Below, piece after piece: positions 40,911 to 48,135 of a DNA stretch of 48,135 nucleotides. The notes under the pieces are model-generated. The model did no database searches and had not been told where the DNA came from. It worked only from the letters and a program-made list of their open reading frames with translations. Each line of letters opens with the position of its first letter. Position 1 is the first letter of the stretch. Made by a program: the position numbers and the translations under genes. The DNA is from Candidatus Woesearchaeota archaeon (GTDB lineage Archaea; Nanobdellota; Nanobdellia; Woesearchaeales; GW2011-AR4), in assembly GCA_016181305.1 (NCBI GenBank), contig JACOZN010000004.1, positions 1 through 48,135 of the forward strand. Reading direction: 5' to 3'.

Positions 40911-40974
40911 AAACATAGAAATAACAGCATAATGGAGGTGTTAAACATAGAAATAACAGCATAATGGAGGTGTT
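40911..40974 (+). repeat. Two exact tandem copies of a 32-nt unit
   Basis: The unit starts AAACATAGAAATAACAGC and ends AATGGAGGTGTT, and it occurs twice with no spacer (40911-40942 and 40943-40974). Each copy ends in a strong Shine-Dalgarno-like GGAGGTG, but no good reading frame starts just after. It is not a CRISPR array, as there are no spacers. Confidence 0.92.
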
Positions 40975-41006
40975 GCCCCGGGCTTGAGGAGTGATAAACC
41001 CGGGGC
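40975..41006 (+). other. GC-rich stem-loop after the tandem repeat, possible small RNA element
   Basis: GCCCCGGG (40975-40982) pairs perfectly with CCCGGGGC (40999-41006) around a 16-nt loop (CTTGAGGAGTGATAAA). It starts directly after the second 32-nt repeat. No T-run follows, so it is not a standard terminator. The rest of the gene-free stretch 40701-41153 holds the inverted repeats, the tandem repeat and, near 41121-41130, the TATA (CTTTATAAAG) of the next gene. Confidence 0.6.
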
Positions 41007-41153
41007 AAAGATGGATTTCAATAGCCTTCGTGCATCACCTCGCTATTGGTTAGATTCCAAAAAAGAATAGAGCCATGTTTATATACCATGTGAATATTAC
41101 TTCTGAAAGTATCTTCCATAAGCTTTATAAAGCAAGTATTTAGAGCTGTATTC

Positions 41154-41858
41154 ATGGTGCAGTTTGTTTTCAGCCCGAAATGGTTTTGGGGGAAGGATAT
41201 TTTCATTGATGCCATAGGGGTGTTTGTCCTTGTGCTCATAGCTGTTTTCAGCACAAGGTACTACAAGCTTAATAAGAACAGGAACTATCTCTATCTTGCC
41301 CTTTCATTCTACCTCATTTCATTCTCGTACCTGGCAAAGATACTTACAAACTTCACAGTCTACAGCAAGGTGCTTGAAACTGCAACAATAGGGCTTCTTA
41401 TCATTACATACCAGAAAGTGAGGGTTTCTGAGATATTGTTCTTCATAGGGTTTTTCCTTTACAGGCTGTTCGCACTCTCGGGATTCTACGCCCTTTACTC
41501 AGTGCATGAAAAGCAGTCAAAGCTTAGCATATTCCTCATGCTTTATTTTATGGCAATAGCCACCTATTTCAGCCTCAGCCCATTCTCCTACTATGTGTTT
41601 TACTTCGCCTCATTTATCCTGCTGAGCAGCATAACTATGCACTATTACAAAAGATACAAAAAAAATAAGTACTCGGCAACAAAGTTTCTTGCAGTGAGCT
41701 TCGGCATAATAGCTATAAGCCAGATTTTCTTCATGTTCGTGGGCATAAACCTCAACATTTATGTAGTAGCTGAGATTATACAGCTGATTGGGTACATAAC
41801 TTTGCTTGCAGCCTTCGTGATGGTGCTCAAACATGGAAGGGAAAAGAACAAGGGTTGA
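41154..41858 (+). CDS. Seven-helix membrane protein of unknown function
   Basis: A 234-residue protein with about seven hydrophobic helices and short polar loops. Basic residues lie at several helix ends (RYYKLNKNRN, YYKRYKKNK), fixing the cytoplasmic side. There is no signal peptide. The start ATG follows a TATA at 41121-41130. It overlaps the winged-helix gene by 26 nt, so the two products are probably functionally tied: a membrane sensor with its transcription regulator is a reasonable but unproven idea. Confidence 0.65.
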   Translation: MVQFVFSPKWFWGKDIFIDAIGVFVLVLIAVFSTRYYKLNKNRNYLYLALSFYLISFSYLAKILTNFTVYSKVLETATIGLLIITYQKVRVSEILFFIGFFLYRLFALSGFYALYSVHEKQSKLSIFLMLYFMAIATYFSLSPFSYYVFYFASFILLSSITMHYYKRYKKNKYSATKFLAVSFGIIAISQIFFMFVGINLNIYVVAEIIQLIGYITLLAAFVMVLKHGREKNKG

Positions 41859-42105
41859 CATCATAGGGGACATGCTCTCTTCCATAGCCGGCAAAGGGGG
41901 GCAGATAAAGCCGACTCATCTGATGTACAAGTCAAATATGTCCCATGGGCAGATGAAGACCTATATTGACGACCTGGTGCAGAAAGACCTGATAAAAAAA
42001 GTCAAGAAAAACAACTATGATTATGTAATCATTACCGACAAGGGGCATGAATTCCTGCAGAAACTGAGGGAAATGAGGGAATTTGAAAAGGCGTTTGGCT
42101 TGTAG
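41833..42105 (+). CDS. Winged-helix transcriptional regulator (90 residues)
   Basis: A compact winged helix: VDIIGDMLSSIAGKGGQIKPTHLMYKSNMSHGQMKTYIDDLVQKDLIKKVKKNNYDYVIITDKGHEFLQKLREM. It matches the archaeal stand-alone wHTH type in which the wing ends in 'iT.kG.efl'. It is read from an ATG inside the end of the membrane-protein gene. gatC follows with its own TATA. Confidence 0.78.
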   Translation: MEGKRTRVDIIGDMLSSIAGKGGQIKPTHLMYKSNMSHGQMKTYIDDLVQKDLIKKVKKNNYDYVIITDKGHEFLQKLREMREFEKAFGL

Positions 42106-42141
42106 GCAAAATATATAAATAATGCCTTAATAACTTATTCT

Positions 42142-42361
42142 ATGGAAGTTGACAGGAAGCTTTTGGAGCACGTTGCAGATGTTGCAAGGCTTAAGCTGAA
42201 TGAAGAGGAAATAAGGAAATTCCTGCCGCAGCTCAAAGAAGCTTTAGAGTTCTTCTCGAAATTGAAGGAAATAAACACAGAAATGCTTGAGCCAAGATGA
42301 TGCCTTGTCATTGACAGAGCACAAGAAAGGCGGCTATTTCAAGGGCCCGAGGGCTGTATGA
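42142..42361 (+). pseudogene. gatC: GatC, Asp/Glu-tRNA amidotransferase subunit C, frame broken
   Basis: The first frame (MEVDRKLLEHVADVARLKLNEEEIRKFLPQLKEALEFFSKLKE..., 52 residues) is a normal GatC N-terminus ending EPR at 42300. The family C-terminus (DDALSLTEHKKGGYFKGPRAV) continues in another frame to 42361. The conserved middle ('..P...l.N..R.D', about 12-15 residues) is missing. Thus it is an out-of-frame internal deletion. GatC is essential for GatAB assembly, so a true lesion should be harmful unless another copy exists. TATA at 42111-42120. The stop overlaps the gatA ATG. Confidence 0.85.
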
Positions 42362-43800
42362 TGGAGAGTATTCACAATCTTATCAACAAAATCAAAGCTC
42401 AGGAAATTGACATAGTCGAGCATACTTACAAATTAATAGAAGAATGCAAGGAAATAAACAGGGAATATAATTATCTAAATATAATTTCTGAGGAGTTGGC
42501 GTTAAACCAAGCCAGAGAAATAAAAGTGCAATTAAAGCAAAAAAATAAAAACATAAAAAACAAAAAGCTTCTTGGAGTCGCAATTTCCGTCAAGGATGCA
42601 ATCTGCGTCAAGGATGTTGAAAGCGCTGCAGGCTCTAAAATACTGCAAAGCTACAAGCCTTTGTTTGATGCTTTTGTGATTCAGAAAGTGAAAGAAGAGG
42701 GTGGCATTATAATTGGTAAAACTTCTCAGGACGAGTTTGGTTTTGGGGGATTCAGCGTGAATGTCGGAATTGGCTTCAAAGTGCCAAAAAACCCTTTTGA
42801 CATGGAGAGAAGCTGCGGCGGCTCTTCAGGAGGGGCAGCAGGCATAAGCCAGAAATTAAGCAATCATGTTGCATTAGGAGAAAGTACAGGAGGCTCAATT
42901 GTTGAGCCTGCTTCTTTTTGCGGAGTGTATGGATTGTGTCCAACATACGGCAGGGTTTCAAGATACGGGTTGATTGATTTCTCAAATTCCCTTGACAAAA
43001 TAGGGCCTATGGGAAAAAATATTGAAGATGTTGCACTGCTGATGAGCGTAATTTCAGGCTACGACAAAAATGACAGCACTTCATTAAATGTTAAGGACGA
43101 TAATTATGAAAGCTATTTAAAAAAGCCAATAAAGGGAATGAAAATAGGTATTATAAAAGAGGCATTTGGCTCTGGAGTTGAAAGAGAAGTTGAGAAGAAT
43201 GTCTACAATGGGATAGAAGAGCTAAAAGAGGAAGGCGCAAAAACCGAGGAAATTTCTTTGGAACTGCCGATAAAGTATGGCATTGCAACCTACTACATGA
43301 TTGCAACATCAGAGGCAAGCACAAATCTCGCAAAATACTGCGGAATGCGCTATGGAGCTTCTGAAAAATTAGAGGGCAGCTTTAATGAATACTTTACAAA
43401 AGCCAGGAGCAATAATTTTGGAGACGAGGCAAAGAGAAGAATTATTCTTGGCACTTTTGCAAGGATGGCTGGCTATCGAGATGCTTTTTATCTTAAGGCA
43501 ATGAAAGTCAGGACATTGATGATTAACGAATACAAGAAAGCTTTCAAGAAATTTGATGCATTGGTAAGCCCTACAGCATCGATTTTGCCGCCAAAGTTTG
43601 AGGACATTGAAAAATTAAGCCCGCTGCAGCACTACATGATTGATGTCATGACAGTTTCGCCAAATGTTGCAGGCTTGCCTCACTTGAATGTTCCAGTCGG
43701 CTTTGAAAAGAACCTTCCAATTGGAATGCTGCTGATTGCAGACCACTTGCAGGAAGGGAAATTGCTGCAATTTGGAAGCGCAGTGGAGAAGGGGAAATGA
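42358..43800 (+). CDS. gatA: Asp/Glu-tRNA amidotransferase subunit A
   Basis: A 480-residue amidase-signature glutaminase that supplies ammonia to convert Asp-tRNA-Asn (or Glu-tRNA-Gln) to the amide. The catalytic Lys is in GVAISVKDAI. The cis-Ser and nucleophile Ser are in CGGSSGGAAG and ESTGGSIVEPASFCGVYGL. PTYGRVSRYGLIDFSNSLDKIGPM and PNVAGLPHLNVPVG are GatA blocks. Full length. It overlaps gatC and gatB by ATGA-type junctions. Confidence 0.94.
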   Translation: MMESIHNLINKIKAQEIDIVEHTYKLIEECKEINREYNYLNIISEELALNQAREIKVQLKQKNKNIKNKKLLGVAISVKDAICVKDVESAAGSKILQSYKPLFDAFVIQKVKEEGGIIIGKTSQDEFGFGGFSVNVGIGFKVPKNPFDMERSCGGSSGGAAGISQKLSNHVALGESTGGSIVEPASFCGVYGLCPTYGRVSRYGLIDFSNSLDKIGPMGKNIEDVALLMSVISGYDKNDSTSLNVKDDNYESYLKKPIKGMKIGIIKEAFGSGVEREVEKNVYNGIEELKEEGAKTEEISLELPIKYGIATYYMIATSEASTNLAKYCGMRYGASEKLEGSFNEYFTKARSNNFGDEAKRRIILGTFARMAGYRDAFYLKAMKVRTLMINEYKKAFKKFDALVSPTASILPPKFEDIEKLSPLQHYMIDVMTVSPNVAGLPHLNVPVGFEKNLPIGMLLIADHLQEGKLLQFGSAVEKGK

Positions 43801-45209
43801 AACACTTCACAACCGACATCGTAATCGGGCTTGAAATACACGCAGAGCTTGACACAAAAACAAAACTCTTTTGCAGTTGCCCGACTCATGGAAGCGAAGA
43901 GCCTAATACAAGAACTTGCGAAGTTTGCCTTGGAATGCCCGGCTCAAAGCCTGTTCTAAACAAAAAAGCAGTTGAGTTTGCATTGAAACTATGCCTTGCA
44001 CTAAATTGTGAAATTTCTCCAGAATTGATTTTCTCAAGAAAATCTTATTTCTATCCTGACATGGCAAAAAACTATCAAATCTCGCAATACGAAATCCCGC
44101 TCGGAAAAAATGGAAGTCTGAAGTTAAGAGAGGGGAAAAAAGTCGGAATTACAAGAGTCCATATGGAAGAAGACCCAGCTTCACTAATTCATCCTGCTGG
44201 AATGAAGGAAAGCGCTTATGTCCTTGTTGACTACAACAGAAGCGGCAATCCTCTTGTTGAGATTGTGACAGAGCCTGAACTTGAGTCTCCGGAAGAAGCA
44301 AGGGATTTCATGAAGCAGTTGATTACAGTGCTTAACTATCTTGAGATTTTTGACATAAATGAAGGAATAATAAAAGCAGATGCAAATGTTTCAATAAAAG
44401 AAAGCAACTATGCAAGGGTTGAGATAAAGAACATAACTGGATTCAAGGAGATAGAAAGAGCTTTGGTTTATGAGGTTAACAGGCAAAAAGAAGAAGCAAA
44501 GCATCACAAGAAAATTGAGCAGGAAACTAGGGCATGGGATTCAGAGAATGGCGTAACATTTTCCTTGAGAAAGAAAGAAACAGAAGAGGATTATGGCTAC
44601 ATAATTGACACCGACCTGACAATTGTTGATATTGAAGAAAAATGGCTTAAGGAAATCAAAAAAGAAATGCCTGAACTTGCACAAGACAAGGTAAGGAAAT
44701 TTGTTGAAAAGCATAAACTAAAGAAAGAAGACGCGGAAATCCTTGCAGCAGAAAAGGAACTGGCAGAAATGTTTGAGAAAGTTGCAGAGGAAATAAATCC
44801 AGTTTTGGCGGCAAAATGGCTCAGAAGGGAATTGGTCAGGGTTTTAAACTATAACAAAAAAGAGCTGCACGAAGCTGAAATTGATGAAAAGCACATGATT
44901 GACTTGCTGAAATTGGTAGAAAACAAGAAAATAACAGACAATGTTGCAGCCAAAATACTTGAAAAGCTGGTTGAAAAGCCTTTTGATGTCAAGGAATATG
45001 TGAAAAAAGAAAAATTAGAGGCGGTTTCTGACATTGAAGAATTGGAAAAATACTGCAGGGAAGCGATTGGTGAAAATCCAAAAGCAATTGAAGACTACAG
45101 GAAAGGAGAGGCAAAAGCACTGAATTTTATTGTGGGCGCTGTAATGAAAAAAACAAAAGGAAAAGCAACTCCGAAAGAGGTTAATGAGATTATTTTGAGG
45201 ATGATTTGA
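43797..45209 (+). CDS. gatB: Asp/Glu-tRNA amidotransferase subunit B
   Basis: A 470-residue transamidase and tRNA-binding subunit. The N-terminal VIGLEIHAELDTKTKLFCSC...EPNTRTCEVCLGMPGS includes the zinc-binding cysteines. KNYQISQYEIPL, LVDYNRSGNPLVEIVTEPEL and IKADANVSI are present. The helical and YqeY-like tail domains follow (GEAKALNFIVGAVMKKTKGKA). The usual EDYRYFPEPDL block is changed to EDYGYIIDTDL, so it is a divergent member. The operon gatCAB is complete apart from the gatC break. Confidence 0.93.
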   Translation: MKHFTTDIVIGLEIHAELDTKTKLFCSCPTHGSEEPNTRTCEVCLGMPGSKPVLNKKAVEFALKLCLALNCEISPELIFSRKSYFYPDMAKNYQISQYEIPLGKNGSLKLREGKKVGITRVHMEEDPASLIHPAGMKESAYVLVDYNRSGNPLVEIVTEPELESPEEARDFMKQLITVLNYLEIFDINEGIIKADANVSIKESNYARVEIKNITGFKEIERALVYEVNRQKEEAKHHKKIEQETRAWDSENGVTFSLRKKETEEDYGYIIDTDLTIVDIEEKWLKEIKKEMPELAQDKVRKFVEKHKLKKEDAEILAAEKELAEMFEKVAEEINPVLAAKWLRRELVRVLNYNKKELHEAEIDEKHMIDLLKLVENKKITDNVAAKILEKLVEKPFDVKEYVKKEKLEAVSDIEELEKYCREAIGENPKAIEDYRKGEAKALNFIVGAVMKKTKGKATPKEVNEIILRMI

Positions 45210-45654
45210 TAATTTGTTTTAATTTTCTTATATTGGCTATCCTTTCCTCTATAGGTGGGTGAGTTTTATAATTATAAGTTATCTTTCGATCTTTTATCAT
45301 CTGCTTAATTCTTTTAAGCATGGATAAAGTTGGTTTTATACCAATTTTCCTAGCTGCATAAATATCAGCTTCCAATTCTTGTAATTTTTTTATTTTATTA
45401 AAACAAAATATTAACCAAATTTTCTTAATTTCATAAAGAAAATTATATTTATAATGCCAATACTCATGGGCTATAAGGGCATTCTTTCCTTTAGGTGAAA
45501 AAGAAAAAAATAGCTTATCAACATTTATATAACCAACTCCCAAAAAACCTAATACGCTTGAATCGGCAATAAAAGGTTCCTTAGGATTCCTTATATATTT
45601 TAATTCCAAATTTTTATTTAAAAATTTGAAGTTAATAAAAGATAAATCATTCAT
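45190..45654 (-). CDS. M48-like zinc metallopeptidase, minimal form
   Basis: 154 residues from ATG 45654; this start lies just past the mre11 stop, and upstream codons overlap mre11. The zinc site is HEYWH (63-67) with the third ligand in ELEAD (Glu93), and the M48 tail THPPIEERI (131-139) is present. A partly hydrophobic stretch (IWLIFCFN) follows the HExxH. It is much shorter than HtpX/Ste24 and lacks their multiple helices. It converges with gatB, overlapping by 20 nt. AT-rich. Confidence 0.75.
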   Translation of the reverse strand: MNDLSFINFKFLNKNLELKYIRNPKEPFIADSSVLGFLGVGYINVDKLFFSFSPKGKNALIAHEYWHYKYNFLYEIKKIWLIFCFNKIKKLQELEADIYAARKIGIKPTLSMLKRIKQMIKDRKITYNYKTHPPIEERIANIRKLKQIIKSSSK

Positions 45655-45658
45655 GATA

Positions 45659-46876
45659 TTAAAGCTCCATCTCCAAAACCCTTCCAACTTCCTCCTTGAC
45701 TCTTTTCTCAAAGTCGTGGACATTCTCGCCTTCCTGTTTTTCTGAGGATAAAATTTTCATCAAATTCTTTATAAGCTCCTCTTCCTTTTCCAGGCTTAAA
45801 TTCTCAAGCTTAATCTGCCCAAGATGCTCCTTTATCAAAAACGATTCTATGTCCTCAACATTCCTTGCATCAGTCTTTATCTCCTCAAACTCTTTGGAAG
45901 AGACTGCATGCGAGCTTTTCATGACAAAATACGCTGATTTGCCATAAAGAAAATTAAAAATATCCCTGAAATCAATGTCGCTTGGCTTTCCGCTTTCCAG
46001 AACTCCGGCTAATCTTATTAAAACAACCGTGTTATTCAGTTCTTTATTTTTGAAATGATTTAAAATCGCATTTTTGATTTCATCAGGATTTTTATGATTG
46101 CAGTCCACCTGCAGTTTCTCAATGTTGTAAATCTGTATCGGCTCCCATCTTGCTTTGCCATCATCAACAATGTAAAACCCGCCCCTTTCAAGCTTTTCAA
46201 GCTCTGCAAAGCTGTTCGGGAACAAAGGCCCGGGATAAGCAATCCTGCCATATCCTTCGATCTGCCTGTCATCAACAATATGGACATGCCCGCCTGCGTA
46301 ATAATTAAATCCTTTTGGCAGCAATGACAACGGCTGCGATATTATGTTTTCCATCTCCTTCGGCTTCAGCTCATCAATTCCTGAGTGAAATATGAATATT
46401 TTATAGCCACCCTCATTTTCAAGATTATCTAAAATCAATTTTTCGTAATAAGACTTTTCAAGAGCCCCTCTTTTGCCTAGCATCCCGGTTATTTTAGCGC
46501 CTGTTTTTTTGTCGACAGTAAAATTCAGCTTTAATTTGCCATTTTCAGCGCTTCCCTTGAAAACATTTACAAACAATCCAGCCTCCTCAAGTACATCAAG
46601 AATTGTTTTTCCGGATGCGCTGTAGTCATGGCTTCCCGGCACAATGTAAACAGGAATGTTCAAGTCTTTCAGCTGCTTGAATTTTGTGACAACTGTCTTC
46701 AGGTTGTCCAGTCTGGGGAAAGATGTGTTGAACAAATCGCCTGCAATAAGAATAAAGTCCACTTTTTCCCTGATACACTTGTCAACTGCCTTGCAGAAAG
46801 CCAAAGTGCTTGTGTCTTTAAGCTTTGGGTCTCTCCATGAGCCTATATGGCAGTCAGCTAAATGCGCGAATTTCAT
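45659..46876 (-). CDS. mre11: Mre11/SbcD-family DNA double-strand-break repair nuclease
   Basis: 405 residues from ATG 46876 (MKFAHLADCHIGS), with the upstream codons lacking homology. Metallophosphatase motifs are in order: LADCHIG (Asp8, His10), LIAGDLFN, VPGSHDYS (GSHD instead of GNHD), FHSG and AGGHVHI. The C-terminus has a likely Rad50-binding helix region. A rad50 gene would normally follow; here an M48 peptidase gene does. The promoter region is shared divergently with the methyltransferase. Confidence 0.9.
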   Translation of the reverse strand: MKFAHLADCHIGSWRDPKLKDTSTLAFCKAVDKCIREKVDFILIAGDLFNTSFPRLDNLKTVVTKFKQLKDLNIPVYIVPGSHDYSASGKTILDVLEEAGLFVNVFKGSAENGKLKLNFTVDKKTGAKITGMLGKRGALEKSYYEKLILDNLENEGGYKIFIFHSGIDELKPKEMENIISQPLSLLPKGFNYYAGGHVHIVDDRQIEGYGRIAYPGPLFPNSFAELEKLERGGFYIVDDGKARWEPIQIYNIEKLQVDCNHKNPDEIKNAILNHFKNKELNNTVVLIRLAGVLESGKPSDIDFRDIFNFLYGKSAYFVMKSSHAVSSKEFEEIKTDARNVEDIESFLIKEHLGQIKLENLSLEKEEELIKNLMKILSSEKQEGENVHDFEKRVKEEVGRVLEMEL

Positions 46877-46927
46877 AATATGGGGTAAGATATAGTGATT
46901 TTTAAAGGTATTTATAAACTGCAGTAC

Positions 46928-46951
46928 CACTGGACAAAAAAGCACTGGACA
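46928..46951 (+). repeat. 9-nt direct repeat in the methyltransferase promoter
   Basis: CACTGGACA occurs at 46928-46936 and 46943-46951, 15 nt apart start to start, directly upstream of the TATA AAGATTTATAAA (46961-46972). It may bind a controller of the restriction-modification genes or of mre11. Confidence 0.5.
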
Positions 46952-46997
46952 TTCTTGTGTAAGATTTATAAACTCCAAGTTATGCACAATAATCAAT

Positions 46998-47783
46998 ATG
47001 GAATTCAAATATGATAGTATAAAGCATGGGGATGTACTAGTGGAATTAGCTAAAATTCCATCTAATTCAGTTCATTTAGCAATAACTTCGCCACCCTACA
47101 ATGTAGGAAAGGACTATGATAAACATAATGATAAGATGGAGTATAAGCAATATCTTAAATGGCTTAATAATGTGTGGAAAGAAACAAAAAGAGTTTTAGT
47201 TCCTGGAGGCAGATTTTGCTTGAATATTGCTCCAACAGGCATAAAGGATTTTACTCCGATACACCACGACTTTATAGCCCAGCTAAGAAAAATAGGTATG
47301 ATATTCAGGGCTGAAATAGTTTGGTATAAGCAAACAATGCTTAAAAGAACTGCTTGGGGAAGCTGGAAAAGCCCTGCAAATCCGCATATTGTACCTTCAT
47401 GGGAATATATTTTAGTTTTTTCAAAATTTCAGCCAAAATTGGAAGGCGACTCAAAAAATTCTGACATCACTGCCGAAGAATTTATGAAATTCTCAGATGG
47501 ATTTTGGCAGATTCCTCCAGAAACTCAGAGAAACGGGCATCCCGCGCCATTCCCAGAAGAATTGATATACAGACTGGTAAAATTCTATTCCTACAAAAGC
47601 AACACTATTTTAGATATGTTTGGAGGAACTGGAACAGTAGCTGTAGTTGCAGCTAAAACTGATAGAAATTTTATACATATAGATATTTCAAAAGAATATT
47701 GTAAAGTGGCGGAAAAAAGATTAAATTCAGCAAAAGAAAAAATGTCACAAGCCAAATTGAACATCATTATTGATGAGGGTTAA
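46998..47783 (+). CDS. DNA methyltransferase, probable N4-cytosine type
   Basis: 261 residues. Catalytic motif IV, TSPPYN (30-35), precedes the AdoMet motif I, DMFGGTGTVAVVA (about 212-224), which is the beta-class order. The SPPY form favours N4-cytosine methylation, though N6-adenine is possible. Target recognition would lie between (residues 100-190). The TATA is about 26-37 nt upstream. A likely HNH endonuclease follows, so it is the modification half of a type II restriction-modification system. Confidence 0.85.
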   Translation: MEFKYDSIKHGDVLVELAKIPSNSVHLAITSPPYNVGKDYDKHNDKMEYKQYLKWLNNVWKETKRVLVPGGRFCLNIAPTGIKDFTPIHHDFIAQLRKIGMIFRAEIVWYKQTMLKRTAWGSWKSPANPHIVPSWEYILVFSKFQPKLEGDSKNSDITAEEFMKFSDGFWQIPPETQRNGHPAPFPEELIYRLVKFYSYKSNTILDMFGGTGTVAVVAAKTDRNFIHIDISKEYCKVAEKRLNSAKEKMSQAKLNIIIDEG

Positions 47784-47799
47784 ATATTTAATAATGTAA

Positions 47800-48135
47800 G
47801 TGATAGCCTTGAAACAATCAAAAGATAACAAAGCAAGCGAGGTTGTTCAATCTGAAATGCTTATGGAATTCTTTAAGAAAAATCCAAACAGAGATGTGCC
47901 TCATCCTGAAGTTGTAGATTGGGTTACTGCCGAATATTTAAAAAGAACTGGTAAAGTATTTAGGGATCCTGATAGAGGCATTCGCAAATTGCACCAAACT
48001 GGTTACCTACAAAAGATTAAGAAAGGAGTTTATAGGTACAGTCCAGATTATGTAAAGACTAGAGAATTAGATGATTTCAGTCCTTCTGTAAGAGAAGCTA
48101 TATTTAAGAAAGATAATTACAAATGTGTTCTTTGT
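47800..48135 (+). CDS. Restriction endonuclease candidate, winged helix plus HNH start (3' truncated)
   Basis: An open frame from GTG 47800 or TTG 47809 to the window end (109 codons from the TTG). The N-terminal half reads like a winged helix (PHPEVVDWVTAEYLKRTGKVFRDPDRGIRKLHQTGYLQKIKKGVYRYSP). It ends in SVREAIFKKDNYKCVLC, the typical opening of an HNH domain with its CxxC zinc knuckle. It follows the methyltransferase by 16 nt, so it is probably the cognate nuclease. The catalytic His lies outside the window. Confidence 0.72.
   Translation, partial: MIALKQSKDNKASEVVQSEMLMEFFKKNPNRDVPHPEVVDWVTAEYLKRTGKVFRDPDRGIRKLHQTGYLQKIKKGVYRYSPDYVKTRELDDFSPSVREAIFKKDNYKCVLC

Noticed and set aside
40911-40974. 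CRISPR array
   Set aside because: Only two copies exist, in exact tandem with no spacers and no cas genes nearby.
40975-41006. Intrinsic terminator
   Set aside because: The stem is strong but no T-run follows, and no gene ends just upstream on that strand.

Overview
The window looks like chromosome from a DPANN-type archaeon, most likely Woesearchaeota-like. Many genes have an AT-rich TATA element 22-33 nt before the start codon and little or no 5' leader, which is typical of leaderless archaeal transcription. The gene content is archaeal: archaeal-type PEP carboxylase, an Ogg2-type glycosylase, TrmB- and DtxR-family regulators, Mre11, an archaeal ABC-like ATPase, and a tRNA with no encoded CCA. 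It is mixed with bacterial-looking genes (bacterial-type AspRS, GatCAB, ProABC). The phylum is an inference; nothing here proves it.

Region by region. 1-2460: the end of an MFS transporter, a membrane hydrolase-like protein and two base-excision repair glycosylases. 2489-2733: a minus-strand tRNA-Leu(GAG) whose T-loop is interrupted by 84 nt, with a degenerate half-copy upstream. 2868-6970: a minus-strand metal operon (dtxR, multicopper oxidase, ZIP, Nramp) behind a near-consensus DtxR operator; the oxidase and the Nramp are broken by out-of-frame internal deletions. 7033-10417: DUF2203, a thioredoxin-domain DUF255 protein and an M17 aminopeptidase with an N-terminal frameshift. 10420-14316: a TrmB regulator facing an HD hydrolase and a two-gene dikinase whose parts together match the rifampin-phosphotransferase architecture. 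14368-16136: thioredoxin reductase and a BtuF-like protein.

16133-26713 is the largest unexplained block. A minus-strand operon alternates small membrane proteins with ribbon-helix-helix (RHH) proteins in a recent duplication. It diverges from a plus-strand, translationally coupled operon of an ATPase, two membrane proteins and two large soluble proteins. The 300-nt divergent region holds five copies of a 16-nt near-palindrome and a separate TACTAC inverted repeat. I do not recognise the large proteins; this is the best candidate for an undescribed membrane-associated machine. A second unrecognised trio (winged helix, membrane/coiled-coil protein, membrane-anchored J-like protein) lies at 31398-34438.

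The rest is mostly housekeeping: PEP carboxylase and proline synthesis (26730-31218), an AbiE-like toxin-antitoxin pair (34600-35918), an AspRS fused to a YbaK editing domain followed by RdgB (36858-39649), an odd repeat-rich intergenic region (40751-41006), GatCAB with a broken gatC (42142-45209), an M48 peptidase with Mre11, and the start of a restriction-modification system (46998-48135). Breaks of similar kind in nramp, the oxidase and gatC, plus smaller lesions in the aminopeptidase and BtuF genes, suggest either a decaying lineage or local assembly deletions; read mapping would separate these.
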